Part shown: one piece after another, positions 33,525 through 42,511 of the stretch
How positions within the stretch are numbered: position 1 is the stretch's first letter
Layout of the letters: every line of letters starts with the position of its first letter
Assembly (NCBI GenBank): GCA_023386495.1
Contig: JAEWJS010000152.1
Coordinates: 62,001 to 126,000 of the forward strand
Source of the DNA: Bacillota bacterium
GTDB lineage: Bacteria > Bacillota > Bacilli > Paenibacillales > Paenibacillaceae
Direction: 5' to 3'
Length of the DNA stretch: 64,000 nucleotides
Made by a program: the position numbers and the translations under genes
Notes under the pieces: generated by a model
Told to the model about the DNA's origin: nothing
Databases searched by the model: none
What the model saw: the letters and a program-made list of their open reading frames with translations, nothing else

Positions 33525-34347
33525 ACCGAGACGGCGGCGTATCGTAAAATTTCTTGAACGCCTTGGAGAAGCTGTACGCATCCGGGTAGCCGAGCTGATC
33601 TGCAATCTCCTTGACCGAGTAGGAGCGCTTATACAGCAGTTCCCTGGCCTTGTGCATCCGGAGATGGTAAATGTATTGCCCAGGCGTCAGGCCGAGTGCG
33701 CGTTTGAAGTAGGCGATAAAATACTTCTCCGACATGCCGGCAAGCGTCGCGAGCTCGGGAATGCGCGGCGGACGGTGGAGCTGGTCGTTCATGCGCTGGA
33801 AGACGGGCTGCAGCGTCGTGATGTCGGCAGGCGGACCCGAAGCGCGCGGCAGCCTGAAGCTGCCCGTATAGCTGCCGGCAGCGTATGCCTGCAGGATGGC
33901 GGACAAGAGCAGCAGGAGCGCGCCTTTTAGCCGCATGGCAGACAGCGGGCCGCGGGTTTTGAACGACGGGTAGGCGAGCCGGAACAGCTCCGTCTCCTCC
34001 GCGATCATCTGTCCGGGCACGATGCCCGCGAGCGGGTACTCGTTCAAGATGGTTGGCCGCTCACCGAGATCGAAGTCGAAGTGGGTGAAAATAAAATGGC
34101 ATCCGGCATCCGTCGTGAAGGCGCGATAGGGCTGATGGGGATAGAAGAAGACGACATCTCCCGGATGGGCGGTATATGCCTGGCCGTCGACGACGATCCT
34201 GACCTCGCCCGAGAGAACCTGCCAGAGATCATAGTCGCCGTGCTGCTTCGTCTCGGACCAGCCGCTGTCATGCTGTCCTTCGTGGCAGGCTCTGATCCGT
34301 ACCGTAATCTGCTCCGACAGCGTGTTGAAGATATCCAGGTTACCCAT
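33517..34347 (-). CDS. AraC-family regulator of the GH4 gene
   Basis: A 276-residue regulator with an N-terminal cupin sensor domain (DYDLWQVLSGEVRIVVDGQAYTAHPGDVVFFYPHQPYRAF) and two C-terminal helix-turn-helices (IPELATLAGMSEKYFIAYFKRALGLTPGQYI; SVKEIADQLGYPDAYSFSKAFKKFYDTPPSRF). It is divergent from GH4, its likely target. Start ATG 34347 (MGNLDIF); MGRQSR at 34365 is the alternative. The ligand is probably a sugar. Confidence 0.88.
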   Translation of the reverse strand: MGNLDIFNTLSEQITVRIRACHEGQHDSGWSETKQHGDYDLWQVLSGEVRIVVDGQAYTAHPGDVVFFYPHQPYRAFTTDAGCHFIFTHFDFDLGERPTILNEYPLAGIVPGQMIAEETELFRLAYPSFKTRGPLSAMRLKGALLLLLSAILQAYAAGSYTGSFRLPRASGPPADITTLQPVFQRMNDQLHRPPRIPELATLAGMSEKYFIAYFKRALGLTPGQYIYHLRMHKARELLYKRSYSVKEIADQLGYPDAYSFSKAFKKFYDTPPSRFI

Positions 34348-34534
34348 CCTCGATTGCCTCCCCAAGAACTGACAATATTACATCTATACTATTATCCCGT
34401 TATATCGGTTGCAATCCATATGTTCAATAATCGTACTATATGACATCATTCGCTGACTTTCTAATATTCTCAGCGTCCGGCCGGATAGGTAGGATAGAGG
34501 AGTAGAGACCTTATCCAATCTAACGGAGGTTCGA

Positions 34535-35935
34535 ATGATGACACAGATGAAACAGCCCCTTATGACCAGCCCGAAGGTCGTCGTCATCGGCGCGGGAAGC
34601 TTATTCTTCGGCAGGCAGTCGATCTGGCAGATGGTCAGCTCGCCTTATCTGAATCAAGGAACGTTGGCATTCGTGGACACGGATGAAGACCGGCTGCAGA
34701 AAATGGTGACGCTCGCGAAGAAAGTTGCGGCAGCGAATGGCGTAGCGCTGAAGGTCGAAGGCTCGACGGATCGCAGGGATGTGCTGAAGGATGCCGATTT
34801 CGTCGTGCTGAGCTTCGCGAAGGACACGGTCAAGTACCGGGATATCGATTGCCGAATTTCGGAGAAGTACGGCATTCGCATGTGCTCCGGCGACACGATC
34901 GGACCGGGCGGGATTTTCCGCGCGATGCGCGAGCTGCCTGTCATTATGGAATGCGCGCGCGATATCGAAGCGATCTGCCCGAATGCCTGGGTCATTAACT
35001 ATATCAATCCGTCGGCCGTCAACGGCATCGCGCTCAGCCGCTACGCGCCGAAGCTGAAGAGCTTCGCGCTGTGCGACGGCTTGCACTTGCCGAAGATGAA
35101 GGATGAATTCGCGGTTCGCGCCGGGATCGTCGACGACGTGAAGGCCGTCACGCCTGAGATCGATGCCCGATTCGACTTGCGGATCGCCGGCGTGAACCAT
35201 TTTACATGGATGCTTAAGGCTGCCTACGACGGGCGGGACGTCATGCCGGAGATCGGCGAGTCCATCCGGGTCGAAGCGGTGCGCTTGACGGATGGCGGCG
35301 ACGTAGGCGCGAAAGCGCTGCACAATTCGGCCATCGGCTACGAGCTGTACCGGGCCTTCGGCTACGTGCCGACCTGCGTCGGCCATACGAAGGAATACGT
35401 TCGGTTCTGGCAAGGGATCGGGACGATGTCCGAGACGATTCCGCAGCTCTCGATCTGGTCCGCGCCGGAGCGCTATAAGCGCCATGAAGCGATGTGGGAC
35501 GATGTCGATGCCTTCCTTACGGGCAAGCGGCCGATCGAGGAGTACATGACGGCTTACGGTCCGGACCACGCGACGGACATTATCGAGAGCATGGTCGGCG
35601 GTCTGGGCAAGCCGTTCTACATCAACACGATGAACGAAGGCGCCGTGACGAATATGGCGGACGATGCCTTCCTGGAGCTATGCTGCAAGCCGACGCTGGA
35701 AGGAATCGAACGGTTCCCGGTCGGCGAGATGCCGAAGGGGCTGCGGGGCATGCAGGAATTGGTGCTCGACACGCATGAGCTGACGGTCGAAGCGGTCATC
35801 GAGCAGAGCTTCGAGAAGCTGCGCCGGGCGATGCTGACCGATCCGCTGATCCAGTCCATCCATGACGCCGACGCGATCATCACGGAGCTGCTGGAGCTGG
35901 AACGCGACGCGATTCCTGCGGCTTGGTACGCGTAA
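34535..35935 (+). CDS. Glycoside hydrolase family 4 (alpha-galactosidase/alpha-glucuronidase-type)
   Basis: A 466-residue cytoplasmic NAD+/Mn2+-dependent glycosidase. The NAD fold is VVVIGAGSLFFGRQSIWQM; metal ligands typical of GH4 are Cys180 (FALCDGLHLP) and His222 (GVNHFTWM). GH4 works by oxidation at C3, elimination and re-reduction, and can handle alpha- and beta-linked substrates. Non-phosphorylated sugar or uronate cleavage is plausible, but the specificity is not fixed by the sequence. It lies alone between a divergent AraC gene and a terminator-like stem; the PL8 lyase promoter follows. Confidence 0.85.
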   Translation: MMTQMKQPLMTSPKVVVIGAGSLFFGRQSIWQMVSSPYLNQGTLAFVDTDEDRLQKMVTLAKKVAAANGVALKVEGSTDRRDVLKDADFVVLSFAKDTVKYRDIDCRISEKYGIRMCSGDTIGPGGIFRAMRELPVIMECARDIEAICPNAWVINYINPSAVNGIALSRYAPKLKSFALCDGLHLPKMKDEFAVRAGIVDDVKAVTPEIDARFDLRIAGVNHFTWMLKAAYDGRDVMPEIGESIRVEAVRLTDGGDVGAKALHNSAIGYELYRAFGYVPTCVGHTKEYVRFWQGIGTMSETIPQLSIWSAPERYKRHEAMWDDVDAFLTGKRPIEEYMTAYGPDHATDIIESMVGGLGKPFYINTMNEGAVTNMADDAFLELCCKPTLEGIERFPVGEMPKGLRGMQELVLDTHELTVEAVIEQSFEKLRRAMLTDPLIQSIHDADAIITELLELERDAIPAAWYA

Positions 35936-35963
35936 GCAACCGCCGCCTTATAACATGCTAGGG

Positions 35964-35994
35964 CAAGGGCTTCAGCCGACGGCTGGAGTCCTTG
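35964..35994 (+). terminator. Possible terminator after GH4
   Basis: Imperfect stem CAAGGGCTTCAGCC / GGCTGGAGTCCTTG, loop GAC, without a strong T-run. Confidence 0.5.
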
Positions 35995-36040
35995 TTCGGC
36001 TTCTGCGCATGCAAGGTGTGCAAGTTCCTCTCGATTATCC

Positions 36041-36112
36041 GTACCATTTCTATAATTCTAGTAATATTTCCAGAATTGGGAGGGGTGTATACTAGAAATG
36101 TAAGCGCTTCAC
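36041..36112 (+). promoter_or_regulatory. Shared-architecture promoter A (box, -10, cre)
   Basis: Upstream box starting GTACCATTTCT (36041), TATACT at 36088-36093, cre-like TGTAAGCGCTTCAC at 36099-36112. No -35 match, which suits an activator-dependent promoter. CcpA acting at the start site would repress. Confidence 0.78.
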
Positions 36113-36141
36113 AAATTTAATGAGGTTAAGGAGATGATGAA

Positions 36142-39100
36142 TTGACGAGACGAGTATTGAGCATCTGTCTCACGGTCGCGATGGCGTTCACGCTGCTGAG
36201 CGGTACGCTCGCGCCGAAGCAAGCCAAGGCGGCACCTGTGCATGAGACGATGCGGGAGAAATGGAGGGAGATGTTGACCGGCGGCGATCTGGATACATCG
36301 GATCCGATCGTAGCAGCCAAGGCAGCCGACCTGGGTCAAGAAGCGTACGATCTGTGGCAGAGCATGGACAAGTCCCCGACGAGAACGTACTTATGGAGCG
36401 ACAAGCCCAACATTAACAACTCGCGGCATATTCGCGACGTGTTCCTGCGGCTGAGAACGATGGCGCTTGCATATTCGACCGAGGGCGCGGTAACGAAGAC
36501 CGCTACGCCGCAAGTGACGCTCTATCAGAATGCGACGCTCGGTACGGACATCGCGGAAGGGCTGCACTACTATCTCGAGACCCGCTACAATGCCACCAGG
36601 ACGATTCCGTCATCCAGCGGCACGAGCTTGCAGTGGGATTGGGAGATGGGCATTCCGGTCCAGCTGAACGACGCGATGATGCTGATGTACGACCTGCTCG
36701 ACGAAGAGACGATCGACCTCTACGTCGGGGCGATCGATCGGTTCGTGCCGATCGTGAAGCAGACTGGCGCCAACCGTGCATGGCGTGCGGTGAGCGTTGG
36801 AGCCCGGGGCATCATCGGCGAGGACGATGCCAAAATTGCTGCCGCGAGCGACGGGTTGAGCAACATCTTCGACTACGTCACGAACGGCGACGGCTTCTAT
36901 GTGGACGGCTCGTTCATCCAGCACAGCACGATTTCCTACAACGGCGGTTATGGTCTCAGCCTGCTGGAGGTCGTCAGCCAGCTCCTATACATCTTGCGCG
37001 ACACGCCATGGGAGCCGACCGACCCGGATTATGCCAACGTATGGCAATGGGTCTATAAGTCCTATCAGCCGCTCATCTACAAGGGCGCCATGATGGACAT
37101 GGTTCGCGGCAGAGAGATCTCGCGATACACGGAAGAGGATCATGTCGTCGGACACCAAGCGATTCGAGGCATCCTGCGGCTTAGCGAAATCGCGCCAAGC
37201 GCAGATGCGCTGGCATTCAAGCGGATGGTTAAGGGCTGGATTCTGTCGGACAGCTATCGGAATTTCCTAGAGCACGCGCCGATCGCGTACATGACGCTGG
37301 CCGACGAGATTCTGTCCGACTCGTCGATCACGCCTGCCGATGACCTCGTGATGTACCAGCAATTCGCCGGCATGGACCGGGCCGTGCAGCATCGCCCGGA
37401 TTATGCGCTCGGACTCGGGATGTTCTCGAGCCGGATCTCGGCCTACGAGGCGATCAATTCGGAGAATAATAGAGGCTGGTATACGGGAGCGGGAACGACG
37501 TATCTCTATAACGACGATCTTGAGCAGTATAGCGATCATTACTGGCCGACGGTCGATTCCCGCAGGCTTCCAGGCACGACCGTGCTGTCTCAGCAGCGCG
37601 TCCATGAACAAGGCAACAGCTCGAACCGCAACACGAAGAATTGGGTCGGAGGCACGGAGCTGCTCGGAACGTACGGCGTATCCGGCATGGATCTGGGCTA
37701 CAAGGGGCAGACGCTCGGCGGCAAGAAATCCTACTTCATGTTCGATGACGAGCTTGTCGCGCTGGGTGCAGGCATCACGAGCACGGACGGGATCCCCGTC
37801 GAGACGATTGTGGAGAACCGCAAGCTGAGCGGGGCGGGGACGAATGCTTTTACCGTGAACGGTGCGGCACAGCTGCCCAACTTCGACTATTCGACGCTGA
37901 CACAGATCAGCGAGGTGAGCAAAGAAGACTTTACGATTCCGTCGCCTCCTGCTGGGGAGACGATCGCAGATGCCCAATGGGCGCATCTCGCAGGTAACGT
38001 GGCAGGCGCGGATATCGGCTATTACTTCCCGGAGACGACCGACCTGAAGGCCGTCCGCAACACCAGGGAAGGCATCTGGAAAAAAATCAACGGGAACGGA
38101 CCGGAAACAACGGAGATCAATCACTTCCTGACGATGTGGATGGATCACGGCACGAACCCGACGAATGCGGAGTACCAGTATGCGCTGCTGCCGAACAAGT
38201 CGAGCGCGCAAGTGAGCAGCTATGCCGCGAACCCGAACTTCGAGGTACTCGAGAACTCGACGAGCGTGCAAGCGGTTAAGGAGGACACGCTCGGCATCGT
38301 CGGCGCGAACTTCTGGACCGACGCAACGGAGACCGTGGACCTGATTACGGTGAACAAGAAGGCGTCCGTCATGACCAAGGAGACGGGCACGGCCAGCCTC
38401 GACGTGTCGGTATCCGACCCGACGCAGGCGAACACCGGCACGATCGTGGTCGAGCTGGACCGCACGGCCGACGCTTACACCGCCGATGCCGGCATCACGG
38501 TCAATCAGCTCGCGCCAACGATTATTTTCACGGTCAACACGAATCTCGCGAAGGGCAAGTCGTTCCATATCCAGTTCACCGACATCGGCCCTGGCGGCGG
38601 TACAGGCGGCAATCCCGATCCCGATCCCGAGCCTATCGAAGTAATCGTCGACAACGCGGATACGACCGGCGTCACGAAGGTCGGCACGTGGAAGCTGAAC
38701 AACGATGAGACAGATCGTTACGGCGACAACTACCTGCATGACAATAACGACCCCGGCGGCAAGGGTTTATGGAGCGTGACGTTCACGCCGGATCTGCCGC
38801 AAGCCGGCACGTACGAGGTATCGATCATGTATGCCGACCACTTCAACCGCGCGACGGATGTGCCGGTGACGATCACGTTCGACGGCGGCACCGACTCGCA
38901 TGAGATCGATCAGACAAGCGGAGGCGGCATCTGGCAGACGCTTGGCGAGTACGAGTTCGCTGCCGGTACATCAGGCTCTGTCACGGTCAGCAATGAAGGC
39001 ACGACCAAGTATGTCGTCGCGGACGCGGTAAGGTTCGTCCTTATACCGGATGCGCCGATCCCTGATCCTATCATCATTGACAACATGGATACCGGTCCTC

Positions 39101-39468
39101 GGCCGTCTGGATGGAAGGTGTCATCGACGTTGAGCGACCGCTACGGCGAAAATTATTGGTATGACGGCTTCACCGGTCAAGGCACGAAAAGCGTGACGTT
39201 CACGGCGGATCTGCCGCTCCCTGGCACGTACAGAGTGTCCATGATGTGGTCGCAGCATGAGAATCGCGCGACGAACGTTCCGGTCGATATCGTCCATGCG
39301 AACGGCTCGGACGAAGAATTCGTCGATCAGTCCGAACCCGGCTCGGGCGGCGTATGGAACGTACTCGGCACGTATGAGTTCGGCGCGACCGGCACGGTGA
39401 CGATTCGCAACGATAACGCGAACGGTCAAGTGGTTGCCGATGCCGTCATGTTCGAGTACATCCCGTAA
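36142..39468 (+). CDS. Secreted polysaccharide lyase family 8 with two golvesin-like C-terminal modules
   Basis: A 1108-residue protein beginning with a TTG codon; the site AAGGAG is 8 nt upstream and the nearby ATG pairs run into TGA, so TTG decides the start. The signal peptide ends near KAAPVHE. The alpha/alpha toroid of PL8 covers ~30-390, then beta-sandwich domains. The catalytic His261 and Tyr270 (SFIQHSTISYNGGYGL) have the nine-residue spacing of hyaluronate and xanthan lyases, and RGREISR supplies arginines (322, 324). Residues ~840-1108 are two similar carbohydrate-binding-like units (VDNADTTGV.., IDNMDTGPR..). It should cleave a uronate polysaccharide outside the cell; hyaluronan, chondroitin and xanthan cannot be told apart. 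A cre box precedes it. Confidence 0.9.
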   Translation: MTRRVLSICLTVAMAFTLLSGTLAPKQAKAAPVHETMREKWREMLTGGDLDTSDPIVAAKAADLGQEAYDLWQSMDKSPTRTYLWSDKPNINNSRHIRDVFLRLRTMALAYSTEGAVTKTATPQVTLYQNATLGTDIAEGLHYYLETRYNATRTIPSSSGTSLQWDWEMGIPVQLNDAMMLMYDLLDEETIDLYVGAIDRFVPIVKQTGANRAWRAVSVGARGIIGEDDAKIAAASDGLSNIFDYVTNGDGFYVDGSFIQHSTISYNGGYGLSLLEVVSQLLYILRDTPWEPTDPDYANVWQWVYKSYQPLIYKGAMMDMVRGREISRYTEEDHVVGHQAIRGILRLSEIAPSADALAFKRMVKGWILSDSYRNFLEHAPIAYMTLADEILSDSSITPADDLVMYQQFAGMDRAVQHRPDYALGLGMFSSRISAYEAINSENNRGWYTGAGTTYLYNDDLEQYSDHYWPTVDSRRLPGTTVLSQQRVHEQGNSSNRNTKNWVGGTELLGTYGVSGMDLGYKGQTLGGKKSYFMFDDELVALGAGITSTDGIPVETIVENRKLSGAGTNAFTVNGAAQLPNFDYSTLTQISEVSKEDFTIPSPPAGETIADAQWAHLAGNVAGADIGYYFPETTDLKAVRNTREGIWKKINGNGPETTEINHFLTMWMDHGTNPTNAEYQYALLPNKSSAQVSSYAANPNFEVLENSTSVQAVKEDTLGIVGANFWTDATETVDLITVNKKASVMTKETGTASLDVSVSDPTQANTGTIVVELDRTADAYTADAGITVNQLAPTIIFTVNTNLAKGKSFHIQFTDIGPGGGTGGNPDPDPEPIEVIVDNADTTGVTKVGTWKLNNDETDRYGDNYLHDNNDPGGKGLWSVTFTPDLPQAGTYEVSIMYADHFNRATDVPVTITFDGGTDSHEIDQTSGGGIWQTLGEYEFAAGTSGSVTVSNEGTTKYVVADAVRFVLIPDAPIPDPIIIDNMDTGPRPSGWKVSSTLSDRYGENYWYDGFTGQGTKSVTFTADLPLPGTYRVSMMWSQHENRATNVPVDIVHANGSDEEFVDQSEPGSGGVWNVLGTYEFGATGTVTIRNDNANGQVVADAVMFEYIP

Positions 39469-39510
39469 GGGGAATCTCGTAAGCTCAATCGCATTGAGAA
39501 TCGAAGAAGG

Positions 39511-39540
39511 AAGGCTCAAGCCCACGGCTTGAGCCTTTCT
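39511..39540 (+). terminator. Rho-independent terminator after PL8
   Basis: Perfect stem GGCTCAAGCC / GGCTTGAGCC, loop CAC, then TTTCTC. Confidence 0.85.
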
Positions 39541-39595
39541 CTCCGAGAAGAGGGGATCGAGCAGCTATGGATCGAATAGGACGCCTCTAAAATTT

Positions 39596-39667
39596 GTACC
39601 ATTTCTCTATTTTTGGTGATTTTTGAATGCGAAGGAGGGGCGTATACTAGTGGTGTAAGCGCTTAAT
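39596..39667 (+). promoter_or_regulatory. Shared-architecture promoter B (box, -10, cre)
   Basis: Box GTACCATTTCT at 39596, TATACT at 39643-39648, cre-like TGTAAGCGCTTAAT at 39654-39667. An adjacent hairpin CTTAATC / GATTAAG (39662-39683) falls in the leader. Confidence 0.78.
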
Positions 39668-39760
39668 CGTTAACGGGATTAAGTAGCGTTCGCGAGGATG
39701 AACGAGTAGCTCTCGGTCCCGGATCGAAGCTTGTTCGAATCTGAGCAGCAAGGAGGGTGA

Positions 39761-40126
39761 ATGATGGAATTGGAGGCAAGGTACGAAGAGCGCGGATTGC
39801 GCACAGATTCAATAGAATTCGCATACCCGGAAATAGTCGAAGGAGGTTACCTTGCTCTGACGGCTATGCTAAAAGCGGACATCGTAGAACTGCTTCGGCC
39901 GATTATCGCGGAATTGACCGGCAAGCCGATCCTCAAGGAGGAGCTGCAGCCCGAGCAGGATATCCAGTCGGCAGGCATGGACGCCATGCTTATCATTCAG
40001 CTCGCCGCTCGGCTCGAACGATGCTACGCGATCGGGTTCGAGGACCATGAGCTTGCGATTCGGAATTTCGATACGATGGACGCCATCGCCGACCGCGTCC
40101 TGCAGAAGATTGGATTGCTCGCATAA
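39761..40126 (+). CDS. Acyl-carrier-protein-like protein lacking the phosphopantetheine Ser
   Basis: A 121-residue protein. From ~40 it aligns with acyl carrier proteins (LRPIIAELTGKPILKEELQPEQDI..., MLIIQLAARLERCYAIGFEDHELAIRNFDTMDAIADRVL). Where ACPs have DSL, this reads GMDAM with Ala75, so the prosthetic-group Ser is absent. It sits alone under a promoter of the carbohydrate regulon, 93 nt after the cre box, between the PL8 gene and a convergent AraC gene. Site AAGGAGGGTGA. Its role is unknown; a structural or regulatory use of the fold is possible. Confidence 0.72.
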   Translation: MMELEARYEERGLRTDSIEFAYPEIVEGGYLALTAMLKADIVELLRPIIAELTGKPILKEELQPEQDIQSAGMDAMLIIQLAARLERCYAIGFEDHELAIRNFDTMDAIADRVLQKIGLLA

Positions 40127-40141
40127 TGCCCGCCGCGCGGC

Positions 40142-40951
40142 TCATATGCGATGCTGCTGCCGGTATTCGGAAGGCGGCATCCGCAGCTTGGCGGCGAAGA
40201 CGCGGCTCAGGTAGAAGCCGTTGCTGTAGCCGCATGCGAGCGCGATCTGCTCGATCGTCATCGCGGTGTGGGTCAAGTAGTGGCATACCTTATCGAGGCG
40301 GAGCGATTCGACATAGGCGGAGGGCGTCATGCCGTACGCCTGGCGGAAGCGCCTCGTCAGCTGCACGGGAGACATTCCCACAGCTTCCGCAACCGAGCCG
40401 ACCGACAATGGCACGTCGCATGCGCTATCCAGCATGCGGCGTGCTTCTTCTATGCGAGGCTCGATATCGGCGAGGACATCGGGCGGGGCGTGCAGCGACT
40501 GCTCCAGGGCGTGGAGACGCAGCAGGTCGAGCAAGGCATGGCTCCGCCACAGCCGATAGGCTGCGTGCTGCGCATGAACGGGGGAGCGCAGCGATGACAG
40601 GGTCGAACGGTAGCGTTCGATTCCCGCGTATTCGAGACAGTAACCCTGCTGCGGGGCTCTCGACGCAAGCATCTTGCCTTGTTCATCCAGCCAGTGGAAC
40701 AGGAAATAATGGAACGTAATCGGCTGCTCCGTCCGCCGTCGGAACGGGATGCCGGGCGGGCATAAGACGAGCTGCCCTGCCGCAGCAGTACCCTCTTCAT
40801 CCCCGATGGCATACGCGAATTCCCCCTCTTCCACCGCGAAGGCTGCCCACTGCTCATAGGTATCGACTGCCACCTCGAAGCGAGGCTTTCGCTCGTAATA
40901 ATGATGCCGCACGACTAGGATCGAATGCTCCCACGGAGAGGGTAACGCCAT
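40142..40951 (-). CDS. AraC-family transcriptional regulator
   Basis: A 269-residue regulator: an N-terminal cupin sensor (EQWAAFAVEEGEFAYAIGDEEG, GQLVLCPPGIPF) and paired helix-turn-helices (LSVGSVAEAVGMSPVQLTRRFRQAYGMTPSAYV; MTIEQIALACGYSNGFYLSRVFAAKLRMPPSEYR). It is divergent from the FAD oxidoreductase gene and ends 15 bp from the ACP-like gene. It is likely a carbohydrate-responsive activator; target unknown. Confidence 0.88.
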   Translation of the reverse strand: MALPSPWEHSILVVRHHYYERKPRFEVAVDTYEQWAAFAVEEGEFAYAIGDEEGTAAAGQLVLCPPGIPFRRRTEQPITFHYFLFHWLDEQGKMLASRAPQQGYCLEYAGIERYRSTLSSLRSPVHAQHAAYRLWRSHALLDLLRLHALEQSLHAPPDVLADIEPRIEEARRMLDSACDVPLSVGSVAEAVGMSPVQLTRRFRQAYGMTPSAYVESLRLDKVCHYLTHTAMTIEQIALACGYSNGFYLSRVFAAKLRMPPSEYRQQHRI

Positions 40952-41066
40952 AAGCTTTTCACCCCATCAAATGAAATAAAGTATATGCTAATTAGAATTA
41001 TAGTGCATGGTAACGGCGAATAACACCCCTCTATAATGATAGTAAATGAATGGAGGAGGAACTACG

Positions 41067-42449
41067 ATGAACATTGTTGAACCAGCAAGAGCAATACCAG
41101 TCTATCATGAAGCGGACATCTGCGTGCTCGGAGGCAGCTGTACCGGCGTCTTCGCTGCGGTGCGCGCGGCCCGGCTCGGCGCGAAGGTCGTCATCGTCGA
41201 GAAGCAGAACGCCTTCGGCGGCGTCGCGACGTCGGGCCTCGTGAACATCTGGCATTCGCTGTTCAATACCGAATTCGACAAGCAGATCATTGCGGGGCTG
41301 ACCTGGGAGACGATCGAACGCCTGCAGCGGCTGGGGGCCGTGAAGGCGGAGCAGAAGAGCCATTCCGTCGGCTACGTGCTGAATACCGAGGAGTTGAAGA
41401 TCGAGCTAGATCAACTGATCGTGGAGAACAAGGTCAAGGCTTACCTGCACACCGCATTCGTTGCGCCATACGTAGAGGATGGGGAGCTGCAAGCCGTAAT
41501 CGTGGAGAATAAGTCCGGCAGAGGCGCGATCCGCGCGCGCGTCTTCATCGATGCGACCGGGGACGGCGACTTATGCGCGAGACTTCATCTGGATCATCGC
41601 GTCTCTTCGCATTTCCAGCCGTCAACGACCTGTGCCAAGATCAGCGGCTGGGGCGACAGCTTCGAGACCCAGGATGACGTAACGGGCAATGATCGGCTGG
41701 TCGGGCTCGACCTGCAGGAAGCGCGGCTCACGTATCGCGACGAATTCCAACTGCCGGAAGGCTTCGGCTGGGGCAGGCATGTGCCGGGAACGAAGGATGT
41801 GTACATGTATGCGGGCACGAGGGTCTACCATGCGAACAGCGCGGACGGCGAGCAGCTGACGCATGCCGAGATGGAAGGCCGCAGGCAGGTTCGGGCGATC
41901 ATGGATCTGATCCGGAAGCACGGACCCGAGAATCGGTTGGCTCTCGTCTCGTTGCCGTCCTATATCGGAACGCGCGAGACGCGCCATATCGACTGCTTGT
42001 ACAGGCTGGCCGGCGAAGAGGTGCTGCTCGGCCGTTCCTTCGACGACGCAATCGCCTACGGAAGCTACCGCGTCGATATCCATCATCAGGACAAGCCGGG
42101 ACTGACGTTCAAGTATCTCGACGGCGTCCGCGTCTACGTGCGCCCGGGACATCCGAATGTAATCGATAGATGGCGGGATGAACTGCCCGAGAACCCGACG
42201 TATTATCAGATTCCGTACCGCAGCCTGCTGCCGAAGGGGCCTTACGCGAATGTCATCGTGGCCGGCCGGATGATCGACGTCGACGATGAAGCGTTCGGGG
42301 GCGTGCGCGTCATGGTCAACATGAACCAGACGGGCGAAGCCGCGGGCGTTGCCGCTTATCTGGCGCTGCACCAATCCCGATCGGTGCGGGATGTCGAAGC
42401 TGCCGAGCTGCGAAGCAAGCTGCATGCAGGCGGATCGATCATGCTATAA
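41067..42449 (+). CDS. FAD-dependent oxidoreductase (PF12831-type), first copy
   Basis: A 460-residue flavoprotein: FAD motif ADICVLGGSCTGVFAAVRAARLGAKVVIVEKQ, AFGGVATSG, FIDATGDGDL, and C-terminal VIVAGRMIDVDDEAFGGVRVMVNMNQTGEAAGVAAYL. No signal peptide. Start ATG 41067 (MNIVEPA) after GGAGGAGGAA; a TATAAT at 41032-41037 probably belongs to its promoter. It is 62 bp upstream of the YesN-type regulator gene and may be co-transcribed. The substrate is probably a sugar or uronate derivative, judging by neighbours only. A second paralogue is at 57555. Confidence 0.84.
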   Translation: MNIVEPARAIPVYHEADICVLGGSCTGVFAAVRAARLGAKVVIVEKQNAFGGVATSGLVNIWHSLFNTEFDKQIIAGLTWETIERLQRLGAVKAEQKSHSVGYVLNTEELKIELDQLIVENKVKAYLHTAFVAPYVEDGELQAVIVENKSGRGAIRARVFIDATGDGDLCARLHLDHRVSSHFQPSTTCAKISGWGDSFETQDDVTGNDRLVGLDLQEARLTYRDEFQLPEGFGWGRHVPGTKDVYMYAGTRVYHANSADGEQLTHAEMEGRRQVRAIMDLIRKHGPENRLALVSLPSYIGTRETRHIDCLYRLAGEEVLLGRSFDDAIAYGSYRVDIHHQDKPGLTFKYLDGVRVYVRPGHPNVIDRWRDELPENPTYYQIPYRSLLPKGPYANVIVAGRMIDVDDEAFGGVRVMVNMNQTGEAAGVAAYLALHQSRSVRDVEAAELRSKLHAGGSIML

Positions 42450-42511
42450 TCGCACTGACAACGATGCGCGAGTACACCATGAGTCAAGAGGTCATGGGGA
42501 GGGTGTAATCG

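Noticed and set aside
34433..34495. A CGTACTAT block before GH4 resembling the shared box
   Set aside because: The spacing to the nearest -10-like hexamer is 57 rather than 47 bp and there is no cre box, so it was not counted as a fifth site.
37267..38739. 490-codon frame antisense to the PL8 lyase
   Set aside because: No domain, Arg/Val-rich shadow of a gene with signal peptide and catalytic residues.
39668..39760. Leader of the ACP-like gene as a T-box or riboswitch
   Set aside because: No T-box core sequence or other riboswitch signature was recognised; only a short hairpin near the start.
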